Assembly (NCBI GenBank): GCA_024653225.1
Contig: JANLGA010000010.1
Span: 12,562-39,934, forward strand
From: Bacillota bacterium
GTDB taxonomy: Bacteria > Bacillota > Sulfobacillia > JABLXB01
Length of the DNA: 27,373 nucleotides
Direction: 5' to 3'
The translations under genes and the position numbers were made by a program. Numbering within the stretch: the first letter of the stretch is position 1; each line of letters starts with the position of its first letter. The notes under the pieces are model-generated. The model had not been told where the DNA came from. It worked only from the letters and a program-made list of their open reading frames with translations, and ran no database searches. This document shows, piece after piece, positions 8,082 to 15,387 of this stretch.

Positions 8082-8906
8082 TCACCTGCCCGGCCTCTCC
8101 GGCCTCTCGACCTCCCCGGTGTGGGCGTTGACGTATACCGCCTGTCCGCTTCCGAAAAGCACCCTCCACACCGGGACGGACTCCCACTGCTTCGCGTCGT
8201 AAGGTTCACTGTGATACCCGAGGGACACGCCCGCCACCGATTGCCCCCGCGCGCCCCCTCCCAGCTCAGCCACCGCGGCCATCACCGCGTCCGTCGAAGC
8301 GACGACCGAACGCCTCTGCTGACTGTACCCCACCGGTTCGAACCAGCTGAACCGGGCCTCCGCCACCTCCGCGCCGCGCACCAGGACCCTGGCGTACGAG
8401 TCGAAGACCGGCTTGCCGTCGAACTTCGAGCAGAAGTTGATCAGCCATGCTTCGCCCAGCGCCACTGCATAATCGAACTCGAGGTCCATGGGTCGTCCTG
8501 CGAATCTCTCCACGAACGCCCTTGCCGCGCCGATCGCGTCGTTCTTGGGCATGGCTCCCGCGTGCGACCCGACCTCGCGGGTGTAGATGAGCACCCCGTT
8601 GTCCAAGAGCGTGGCGAGGCCGCCGGGAGAGTCTTCCGCCCCCAGGAGCCTCGCTTGGGTATCCCTCAACACCGCCGTGCCGGGTCGCACGACGAGATAG
8701 GACAGGGACGGTCTCGACCTCGGAAGCGGGCATTCGACCCGCACACCGCCCGCCTCGATCTTCGCCTGCACACTTCGCACGTCCGCGACCGTCAGGTCGG
8801 AGCCCGGTTCCATCCCCACCACCCTGTTCCTCACTTGCCACCCCAGGAACAGGTCGAGCACGAGGAAGGCGACTATCAGTGCGCTTTTCGCCCTGGACCA
8901 ATCCAA
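8082..8906 (-). CDS. yycI: YycI-like regulator of the WalRK two-component system
   Basis: Membrane-anchored extracytoplasmic protein which, with YycH, controls the WalK kinase through transmembrane contact in Bacillus. The N terminus MDWSRAKSALIVAFLVLD is the characteristic YycI opening, and one membrane segment covers about residues 7-24. The rest (274 residues in all) is extracellular, with the usual YycH/YycI-type beta-rich domains; the tail GQAVYVNAHTGEVERP recalls a PepSY-like repeat. The start is TTG at 8906, three bases after the yycH stop, so coupling is likely. The ribosome site is weak. The call rests on the N-terminal motif and the walRK-yycH order. Confidence 0.88.
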   Translation of the reverse strand: MDWSRAKSALIVAFLVLDLFLGWQVRNRVVGMEPGSDLTVADVRSVQAKIEAGGVRVECPLPRSRPSLSYLVVRPGTAVLRDTQARLLGAEDSPGGLATLLDNGVLIYTREVGSHAGAMPKNDAIGAARAFVERFAGRPMDLEFDYAVALGEAWLINFCSKFDGKPVFDSYARVLVRGAEVAEARFSWFEPVGYSQQRRSVVASTDAVMAAVAELGGGARGQSVAGVSLGYHSEPYDAKQWESVPVWRVLFGSGQAVYVNAHTGEVERPERPGR

Positions 8907-8909
8907 CTC

Positions 8910-10283
8910 TCAGGGACCCGTCCTTTCCTCTCCCCACACGGCGCCGGATTCGGCATCAACGAATCCCTTAAGGCCGCTCTCGGACTCGATCACCCACACC
9001 GGCTTCATGACGTCCTGGGTCTCGCCCGCGGGGAGACTCCAATACCCGATCTGGATGTCTTTCACGGACCGCTTGACGCCCTCGGGGAAAACGGTCGCCC
9101 AGTGCCTGGACAGGATATCCAGCGCCTTCTCCGGAGACATCATGGGTCGGGACAGGTTCACGGGCGCCAGCACGACGCGCACGTTCCTCACGTAGAGGCC
9201 CACGCCCTGTGAACTCAATCCGACGACTATGGGGGCTTCCGCGCCCCACACCGGGTAACCCCTCCAGCAATAGGAGAGCCTTACCTCTTGCAGCCCCATT
9301 CCGCGCCCTCGACCCGCCAGATCCGCGGGATGTATACCTTCCGGCAACCCGCCGTGGCCGGCGACAAACTCGAGGGCCTTCTCCAAGGCGGTGGGATAGT
9401 CGAGCAGCGGTGCCTTCTCGGGTTCGAGGAGACACCTGTAGTCTATCGCGCCGGGGGGATATATCCTCAGCCCCTGTTGTCCGCCCATGTATATGACGGC
9501 TCCATCCCTCTCGTCAATCCGGCGGACGACCGACCTGTCCAAGAAGAATTTCTGCACGATCGCGTCTGGGTCGGTCTGCTCGCCCCTGACCTCCAGAGCG
9601 GGCACGGCATACCCGGACTGCGGCAGTAATATCCCTTCGGCGACGGCGACGCCGTTGATCTCGGCCGGGGCCTGGACCCACCTAGGGTGAGATCCCCCCG
9701 ACATGTACTTCAGGTGAGACGCGAGCTCGGCCGCCTCCTTGGGCACGGGGGTCACGTCGAGGCGGAAAAACTTCTCATGGTCACACGAGTAAGCGAATGC
9801 GGCCGGGTCGCCGGCCACGGAGAGCACTACCCTGTCAGTGAGGAAATCCTGTCCGCCCGTCCAGGCGTACCCCGTCCAGAGGCGGACCAAGTATGAGACG
9901 GGCACCTTGACCGGGTACAGGAGTTCGATCCCGCCCGCCTCGGACCGGATGGCCTTGATGTTCACCGGCACTTCGCGGGGGGGCCCGGAAACCCGGCCCA
10001 ACGCCGCCCGCTGGAGAAGGCCGCCGCCCCACAGCGTCCTGTAGTCCGCGGAGCCCCGCAGGACGACGGTGTGCCTGTTCTCGCCGAAGTGCAGCACTAT
10101 CCTGGAGGGACCCAGAACCGACTGCATGTCTACGTTGGGCTTTTCGGCCACCTCCAAGGTGAACGGCTGGTCGGAGCTCGGGGCCGTCCCCGGTACGCCC
10201 ATGAGCAACCAGCCCGACATGGCCAGGCTGAGCCCGACGAGCACCACCAGTGATACTGTCGCGAAAGGTTCAGGGATTCTCAA
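8910..10283 (-). CDS. yycH: YycH-like regulator of the WalRK two-component system
   Basis: Predicted extracytoplasmic regulatory partner of WalK and YycI. One N-terminal membrane segment (about residues 8-30) is followed by a 420-residue outer region, the expected YycH layout (457 residues in total). Primary sequence conservation is low in this family, and I rely on the position between walK and yycI, the topology and the length. I place the start at TTG 10283 with AAGGTGG about 5 bases upstream; GTG 10292 is an alternative. The start overlaps the end of walK by 14 bases. The last 80 residues include MSPEKALDILSRHWATVFPEG and a PVWVIESESGLKGFVDAESG stretch like the C-terminal repeat in YycI. 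Confidence 0.85.
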   Translation of the reverse strand: MRIPEPFATVSLVVLVGLSLAMSGWLLMGVPGTAPSSDQPFTLEVAEKPNVDMQSVLGPSRIVLHFGENRHTVVLRGSADYRTLWGGGLLQRAALGRVSGPPREVPVNIKAIRSEAGGIELLYPVKVPVSYLVRLWTGYAWTGGQDFLTDRVVLSVAGDPAAFAYSCDHEKFFRLDVTPVPKEAAELASHLKYMSGGSHPRWVQAPAEINGVAVAEGILLPQSGYAVPALEVRGEQTDPDAIVQKFFLDRSVVRRIDERDGAVIYMGGQQGLRIYPPGAIDYRCLLEPEKAPLLDYPTALEKALEFVAGHGGLPEGIHPADLAGRGRGMGLQEVRLSYCWRGYPVWGAEAPIVVGLSSQGVGLYVRNVRVVLAPVNLSRPMMSPEKALDILSRHWATVFPEGVKRSVKDIQIGYWSLPAGETQDVMKPVWVIESESGLKGFVDAESGAVWGEERTGP

Positions 10284-12006
10284 CGGGACCACCTTCGCAG
10301 GTCGGGATCCAGAGCGTGACCTCTGTACCCCGCCCGACCTCGCTACTTATAGCCATGTCGCCCCCGTGTGCCCGGACGATCTCGCGGGCGATTGACAGGC
10401 CCAAGCCCGTCCCCCCGAGCTCCCGAGAGCGGGCTTTGTCCACCCTGTAGAACCTCTCGAATATCCTCGGCAGGTCATCAGCCGGAATGCCGATGCCGTT
10501 GTCACGGAACACGGCCCTCACTTCCCCCCGCGAACCGCCGATCGTCACGGCGACCCTGCCGCCGGACCCCGTGTATTCGATGGCGTTTACCAGGATGTTC
10601 AACGCTACCTGCTGAAGCCTGTCGTAGTCCGCCATGACCAGCGGGAGGCCTTCATGCACCTGCGACTCGATGACTATCCCCTTCTTCTCGGCCTGGGGAC
10701 GAACGAGGGCCACGGCTTCCAGTATCGCTTCAGCAACGGACACCGGGCGCTTGTCCCAGGTCATGTCCCGCGCATCTAGATTGGCGAGGTCGAGAAGGTC
10801 CTTGACGAGGCGGGTCATCCTGTCGGTCTCCCTCCCGACCACGGCGAGAAACTGCCTTGCCAGAGCGGGATCATCGAGGGCCCCGTCGGCAAGGGTTTCC
10901 ACGTAGCTCTTCACGGAGGTCAGCGGGGTCTTGAGCTCGTGCGATACATTGGCCACGAATTCCCGCCTGAGCCTCTCGAGGCGCTCGCTCTCGGTGACAT
11001 CCTGCAGCACTATGACCGTACCCGGGGGATCCCCGTCGTCGCCCCTTATCGGCGCCCTTCGGACGACCAGTGTGGCGTCGCCGATGCGCAGCCTGTCCGC
11101 CGACCCCGGAAGATGATTCTCCAGCGCCTTGCCCACAGCCGATTCGGGTTCGACGCCGAGCATCTTGCCCGCCGCGGGATTCATGGCGATGACCGTCCCG
11201 CGCCCGTCAACCGCGATCACGCCGTCGGCCATGTTCGTGAGCGTCGCCTCGAGCTTCGCCTTCTCCCCCGAGATCTCGGCCAGCGTTTCCTTCAGCCGCC
11301 CCGTGAGGTGGTTGAACATCGCCGCGAGCTGCCCGATCTCGTCGCCCGATTTGACCTCGATGGACTGGTGGAAATCCCCGGCGGCCATCCGCTTGGCCTT
11401 CGCGGTTATCTCCTCCACGGGCCTGGTGATGGTCTGGGAGATGATGAACCCCAGGAGAGCCGTCACGCCGAGCGCGAGAAGGGTCGTGTAGATGAGTATG
11501 ACCCTCACGTCGTGAAGCGTTCGATACGTCCCCTCGAGCGAGGCGATCACGTACACGAGTCCACTCACGTGCTCCCCGACGCGGATCGGCTCCACGAGGT
11601 GAAGGCTCCTGTCGCCCGTGACCGGCGCCATCCCCACCGTATGCCCGCGACCGCCCGACAGCGCCCTCGAAATCTCCGACTTGATGAGCACCCTCTCGAG
11701 CTCCCGGGTATTGCCGCTCGAAGCGCCCACGAGCGCCCCGTTAGGGCCGAGGACGACGATGTCCAGGCGGGTCTGCCGGCCGAACTCGTTGACGAGCTGG
11801 GTTATCCTCTGCATGTCGGGTTCCGAGGCCATGTACCGTTGGAGGAACGCGGCCACGAGCTGCGCCTGGGAAGCAACAGTTTCCGAGAAACTCGACAGGT
11901 AGTACCTCTCAAGCGACTGGAGAAGGTATACCCCCGTGAGCTCCATCGCGATCAAGATCAGGAGCAGGAACACCGTTATCAGTCGCCACCGGATGCTCGT
12001 CCCCAA
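10270..12006 (-). CDS. walK: Sensor histidine kinase WalK
   Basis: Membrane sensor kinase that phosphorylates WalR in response to cell-wall state. The 578-residue protein has a transmembrane segment at about 9-29, an extracytoplasmic region of about 140 residues (30-168), a second transmembrane segment (169-190), HAMP (191-243), PAS (about 255-338), a HisKA domain with phospho-acceptor H356 in VSHELKTPLTSV, and a HATPase with NILVNAIEYTG, DNGIGIP and GGTGLGLSI. The full TM-sensor-TM-HAMP-PAS-kinase order matches WalK/YycG of low-GC Gram-positives. The TTG start at 12006 lies 15 bases after the walR stop with a GGGGGCGG ribosome site. Confidence 0.96.
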   Translation of the reverse strand: MGTSIRWRLITVFLLLILIAMELTGVYLLQSLERYYLSSFSETVASQAQLVAAFLQRYMASEPDMQRITQLVNEFGRQTRLDIVVLGPNGALVGASSGNTRELERVLIKSEISRALSGGRGHTVGMAPVTGDRSLHLVEPIRVGEHVSGLVYVIASLEGTYRTLHDVRVILIYTTLLALGVTALLGFIISQTITRPVEEITAKAKRMAAGDFHQSIEVKSGDEIGQLAAMFNHLTGRLKETLAEISGEKAKLEATLTNMADGVIAVDGRGTVIAMNPAAGKMLGVEPESAVGKALENHLPGSADRLRIGDATLVVRRAPIRGDDGDPPGTVIVLQDVTESERLERLRREFVANVSHELKTPLTSVKSYVETLADGALDDPALARQFLAVVGRETDRMTRLVKDLLDLANLDARDMTWDKRPVSVAEAILEAVALVRPQAEKKGIVIESQVHEGLPLVMADYDRLQQVALNILVNAIEYTGSGGRVAVTIGGSRGEVRAVFRDNGIGIPADDLPRIFERFYRVDKARSRELGGTGLGLSIAREIVRAHGGDMAISSEVGRGTEVTLWIPTCEGGPVENP

Positions 12007-12021
12007 CGGGCCGCCCCCGTT

Positions 12022-12714
12022 TCATTCTCCGATCGGCTCGGCGAAACAGTAGCCGATTCCCCTCTTCGTCACTATCAGCTTGGGATCGCCGGGGTCCTCC
12101 TCGATTTTCTCCCTCAACCGCCGGATCGTCACGTCCACGGTCCTGGTATCCCCGTAGTACTCGTACCCCCAAACCCGGTCCAACAGTACCCTCCGGCTGA
12201 ATACCCTCCCGGGATTCGAAGCGAGGAACTTGAGGAGCTCGAATTCCCTGTAGGTGAGGGGAATCTTTTCTCCCTTCCTCCAGACCTCGTATGACTTGAG
12301 GTCTATGAGGATTCCCCCGACGTGGAGGCGCTCCTCCCCCGGTTCCGGCGGCCTGGACCGTCGGAACAGTGCCTTGACCCGCGCCACGAGCTCTCTCATC
12401 CCGAACGGCTTCGTCACGTAGTCGTCCGCGCCGAGTTCCAGGCCGACGACCTTGTCAATCTCTTGCTCCTTCGCCGTGAGGAATATTATCGGTACCCTCG
12501 ACTTGCGCCTGATCGCCCTGCATACTTCCAGGCCGTCCATTTTGGGAAGCATGATGTCCAGGATTATCAGGTCGGGCGATTCGCTCTCCGCCATGGAAAC
12601 GGCCGACTCACCGTCGTGGGCGACGAGCACGTCGAAGCCCTCCCTTTCGAGGTTGAACCGGATGATGGAGGCTATGGGTTTCTCGTCGTCAACGACCAGG
12701 ACCTTATGACCCAA
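12022..12714 (-). CDS. walR: Response regulator WalR (OmpR/PhoB family)
   Basis: Transcription factor controlling wall-hydrolase and wall-synthesis genes, essential in many Bacillota. The receiver domain (1-115) has VVDDE, the phospho-acceptor D53 in LDIMLPKMDG, a switch Thr in FLTAKEQE and the conserved Lys in YVTKPFGMRELVARV. The winged-helix domain (130-230) has LTYREFELLKFLASNPGRVFS and a DTRTVDVTIRRLREKIE recognition region. I choose TTG at 12714, which gives 230 residues and puts the phospho-Asp at 53 as in WalR; GGGAG lies 8 bases upstream. Longer readings only add an unconserved basic extension. The gene overlaps the preceding metallopeptidase by 11 bases. Confidence 0.96.
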   Translation of the reverse strand: MGHKVLVVDDEKPIASIIRFNLEREGFDVLVAHDGESAVSMAESESPDLIILDIMLPKMDGLEVCRAIRRKSRVPIIFLTAKEQEIDKVVGLELGADDYVTKPFGMRELVARVKALFRRSRPPEPGEERLHVGGILIDLKSYEVWRKGEKIPLTYREFELLKFLASNPGRVFSRRVLLDRVWGYEYYGDTRTVDVTIRRLREKIEEDPGDPKLIVTKRGIGYCFAEPIGE

Positions 12715-13708
12715 GGGTTCCACTCCCTCCCGACGTCTGTTCCACGGTTTTCGCGCCGGTTCCTTCCCGACCCCGGAGCGCACCCCGGACCCATTCTCCC
12801 CACTCGCGATCCAGCTCCGAACAACTCGCCCCCGCGACCTCCCGCAGGGCGTCGTCGAAAGCGATCCCTTCCCTCAGCAGCCCAGTCAGCCGGCCAAAAC
12901 CGTCTCTCCCGAGAACGCTCATCAGGCGCTCCGCCGCCCACAGTGACTTCAGGTATGCCGCCGGCATTCCGTCTTCCGAGTACAGGGCGCGGTCGAGGTC
13001 CACCAGGGCGGGGGCCGCCGCGAGGACACTCGCTCCCCCGGCCGTCCGCGCGTCGTAGCAAGCGTACCCCGTGGCCCGGCGCTCCATCAATTGGGCCACG
13101 CCCTCCGAGAACCAGGACGGGCAGTTGCCGTCCGTCATCTCCTCGAGGACATAATGGCAGAACTCGTGGTGGAGGGGGTTGTACAGCTCGAACGGGTCCG
13201 TCGCCTCATCCCGTCCGAACACGCCGCCCCATGCCCGCGGCGACACCATCCCTACCACCCCTGCGCGGTACATGCCGACGGACGACGCTGCCGCGCCTTC
13301 CCCGAAGCAATGCCCCAGCTCGCGAAAGGAGGGGGACAGGATCAACGTAGGAACGGCCGCTCCGGAGAACCCCAATTCACGGGCGACGGCGTCCCAAGCA
13401 CGTTCCGCGTACGACGCGATGACCGGGACGATGTCCGCGTCGGGCGCGGTGTATATCACCTGGAGCCGACCTTCGCCGGCGCTCAGCCAGGAGGAGGTTC
13501 GCCGGAGGATGAGCCGGCGGTGAACCGCCGCGGACACCGTGCGCGCAGCATGCCGACAAAGGCGCAACAGGTGGAGCCCCGGGTATGGCGGGAGGCCCAA
13601 GGCCCTCGTCCCGAGGATTCCGCACACCGATACCAGCAGGGCGAGCGCGACGGCGCGCCCGTATCCGCGGACGCGCGTCCGCCCTGTGGAGACCATGCAG
13701 GCAGCCAT
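12704..13708 (-). CDS. Membrane-anchored HExxH metallopeptidase of the MA clan (gluzincin-like)
   Basis: Predicted zinc peptidase with a short cytoplasmic N terminus, one membrane segment (about residues 15-38) and an outward-facing catalytic domain, 334 residues. The zinc motif HEFCH (181-185) is followed 16 residues later by WFSEGVAQLME, giving the third ligand E202: the Peptidase_MA-like arrangement HExxH...E. All three ligands and the catalytic Glu are present. Substrate is unknown. The gene overlaps walR by 11 bases and is the first gene of the wal operon, so a wall- or membrane-related job is plausible. I place the start at ATG 13708, because the longer reading runs through an intrinsic terminator; ATG 13696 is also possible. 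No strong ribosome site is visible. Confidence 0.8.
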   Translation of the reverse strand: MAACMVSTGRTRVRGYGRAVALALLVSVCGILGTRALGLPPYPGLHLLRLCRHAARTVSAAVHRRLILRRTSSWLSAGEGRLQVIYTAPDADIVPVIASYAERAWDAVARELGFSGAAVPTLILSPSFRELGHCFGEGAAASSVGMYRAGVVGMVSPRAWGGVFGRDEATDPFELYNPLHHEFCHYVLEEMTDGNCPSWFSEGVAQLMERRATGYACYDARTAGGASVLAAAPALVDLDRALYSEDGMPAAYLKSLWAAERLMSVLGRDGFGRLTGLLREGIAFDDALREVAGASCSELDREWGEWVRGALRGREGTGAKTVEQTSGGSGTLGS

Positions 13709-13749
13709 GCGGTACTCATTCGCGATGTTAACATAATTGTCCTGCGGGC

Positions 13750-13777
13750 AAAAAAAGCGTGGCGCGCATTGCGCCAC
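13750..13777 (-). terminator. Intrinsic terminator between the M23 gene and the wal operon
   Basis: On the minus strand a perfect 7-base stem, GTGGCGC and GCGCCAC, closes a 5-base loop and is followed by GC and seven T residues. It follows the M23 peptidase gene by about 130 bases and precedes the metallopeptidase start by about 40. It either ends the M23 transcript or acts as an attenuator in the wal operon leader. Confidence 0.88.
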
Positions 13778-13845
13778 TAGGTCTATAGTAAGAGGGGGTC
13801 ATGAAAGGTTAGCCCTTCGCCTCACCCACAACATACACCGGCAAT

Positions 13846-13862
13846 GTTACAGCCACGTTACA
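13846..13862 (-). promoter_or_regulatory. WalR box (two direct half-sites)
   Basis: The minus strand reads TGTAACGTGGCTGTAAC: two identical TGTAAC half-sites separated by five bases. This fits the WalR/YycF consensus TGTWAH-N5-TGTWAH at every position. It lies between the M23 stop and the intrinsic terminator, about 140 bases upstream of the operon that encodes WalR. Regulation of the wal operon itself is inference. Confidence 0.7.
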
Positions 13863-13908
13863 CTGAGTTGAAACTCCTGTTACCGCTGCGGGTTCTTCTG
13901 GGGATGAG

Positions 13909-15291
13909 TCAGGATGCGGGGTACAGCTTGAGGGGATCGGTGGTTTCCCCGTTCAGTCGCACTTCAAAGTGAAGGTGGGGGCCGGTGCTCCTCCCCGTGC
14001 TGCCCACCTCGCCGATGACGGTTCCCCTATCCACGACCTGGCCCTGTTTGACCAGGATCTTCGACAGGTGGCCGTACACTGTGACGACCTTGCCCCCGCC
14101 GTGGTCTATCCTCACCACCAGCCCGTAGTACGGCAGCCTTCCCGCGAAGGCCACCATTCCGCTGTCCGCTGCTATGACCGGTGTGCCCACCGGAGCTGCG
14201 ATGTCGAGGCCGTGGTGAAACCCGCTCCTCCTGAACCCGTATCTCGACGTGATGGAACCCCTGGTGGGCCAGGCGTAGGTCCCGGTCCCGAGGTCGGGTA
14301 TCATCTTCGAGCCTTGCACCACCACCTGGGTCACGGGCTGAGCGAGCAGCTTCTCGGACAGGATCCGCCGCGCCACCTCCCTGCCGTCCTTCTTGCTGAC
14401 TTCGAGGACCACTTCCTTTTTCCCGGGCACCCCTCGCTGCGTGATGACCTGCTCCCACGGCCACTTCGTTTCGTCGTAGCTCACGGACACCTCGAAGGGC
14501 ACGGCGACCTCCTGGGTCACAGTCTCCACGCTGACCACGTTGACGTACGGCTCCGGGACGATCAGGTTGAGCGTCTGGCCGATCTGAAGCCTGTCCCCGA
14601 CGAGCTGGGGGTTGGCCCTCCTCAGCTGTTCAACCGTCATACCCCTGGACCGTGCGATGCTCCAGAGGGAATCGCCCTTCGCCACCGTGTAAAGGGCGAT
14701 CCTGTCAGTTCCCCTGAGCAGGATCTGTTTCGCTTCCTCGGGTTCCTTCAGCGAGTTGACGGGCACCCTGGCCTCCACTATCTCGATCTGCTGCAAGATG
14801 CGGACTTGCTCCACTTTCACCCGAACGCCGTTCTTGTCGGCCTTGCCCAGGTACGCCTGCCGGACTTCCTCGATCGCCGTCTCCGCGGCGGCGCGGTCCC
14901 TCAGGGCGACGACGTCCTTTCCCTCCACCCGCACCACGTACCCCTTCGCGGAGAATTCAAGCGTGGACGACAGCTTCTCCGACAGCTCCGAAGCCGACAG
15001 CGGCGGCTCGCCCGGGTCCCCGTCTCCCTCCTCCAGGGGGGTGCATTCGACCGTGCTCATCACTTCAATGTCGGCGGGCCATACGGTCCTCGCCTCGGCG
15101 AGCATGCTCTCGACGCACTTGGTGACTTCTTCCGGGTCTTCAACGACGCCGATCCTGCGTCCGTCCACGTGAAGGACATGGAGCGACGGGCCGGCTCCCG
15201 TGACAAGGCTGGTGGCAACCAGGGCCGCGCAACCGGCCGCCACGGCCAGCGCCAACGCCGCCATCACGTATAGGCGTCTCCTGTCGCTCAC
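13909..15291 (-). CDS. M23 metallopeptidase with LysM and G5 domains
   Basis: Predicted exported peptidoglycan endopeptidase, 460 residues. One hydrophobic segment (about residues 8-30) is a signal anchor. An outer region (35-195) resembles the N-terminal part of other Gram-positive M23 proteins. A LysM domain (about 200-245, YTVAKGDSLWSIARSRGMTV) binds glycan, a G5 domain (about 250-325) follows, and the M23 domain (about 345-455) carries the zinc ligands in GFHHGLDIAAPVGTPV and PHLHFEV. All ligands are intact. The GTG start at 15291 has GGTGG 7 bases upstream. It has its own possible promoter at 15322-15350 and ends before the terminator at 13750-13777. It lies next to a WalR box; genes of this type are typical WalR targets, but the box is downstream of it. 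Confidence 0.93.
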   Translation of the reverse strand: MSDRRRLYVMAALALAVAAGCAALVATSLVTGAGPSLHVLHVDGRRIGVVEDPEEVTKCVESMLAEARTVWPADIEVMSTVECTPLEEGDGDPGEPPLSASELSEKLSSTLEFSAKGYVVRVEGKDVVALRDRAAAETAIEEVRQAYLGKADKNGVRVKVEQVRILQQIEIVEARVPVNSLKEPEEAKQILLRGTDRIALYTVAKGDSLWSIARSRGMTVEQLRRANPQLVGDRLQIGQTLNLIVPEPYVNVVSVETVTQEVAVPFEVSVSYDETKWPWEQVITQRGVPGKKEVVLEVSKKDGREVARRILSEKLLAQPVTQVVVQGSKMIPDLGTGTYAWPTRGSITSRYGFRRSGFHHGLDIAAPVGTPVIAADSGMVAFAGRLPYYGLVVRIDHGGGKVVTVYGHLSKILVKQGQVVDRGTVIGEVGSTGRSTGPHLHFEVRLNGETTDPLKLYPAS

Positions 15292-15321
15292 TGTCCCACC
15301 ACCCGCTCCGGCGTTCTCACT

Positions 15322-15350
15322 TTTCTACCCCTGGGCGCATCTTCCTTCAA
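15322..15350 (-). promoter_or_regulatory. Possible sigma-A promoter of the M23 peptidase gene
   Basis: On the minus strand TTGAAG (15350-15345) and TAGAAA (15327-15322) are separated by 17 bases, each with four of six consensus matches. The position, about 30 bases before the GTG start, is suitable. The match is modest. Confidence 0.35.
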
Positions 15351-15387
15351 AACCACCACAGGAATATTGTGTCACTCGGGACGCTTC

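Noticed and set aside
6816..9212. Plus-strand open frame of 798 codons opposite murA, yycI and yycH
   Set aside because: It is the mirror of three recognised genes in a GC-rich genome, has low-complexity His/Arg/Pro-rich content and no domain. Similar long mirror frames lie at 65-1201, 10939-12294, 13969-15273, 15367-17169 and 24186-25262.
13709..13777. N-terminal extension of the HExxH peptidase back to 13777
   Set aside because: The extra 23 codons run through the intrinsic terminator stem and T run at 13750-13777 and add no conserved sequence.
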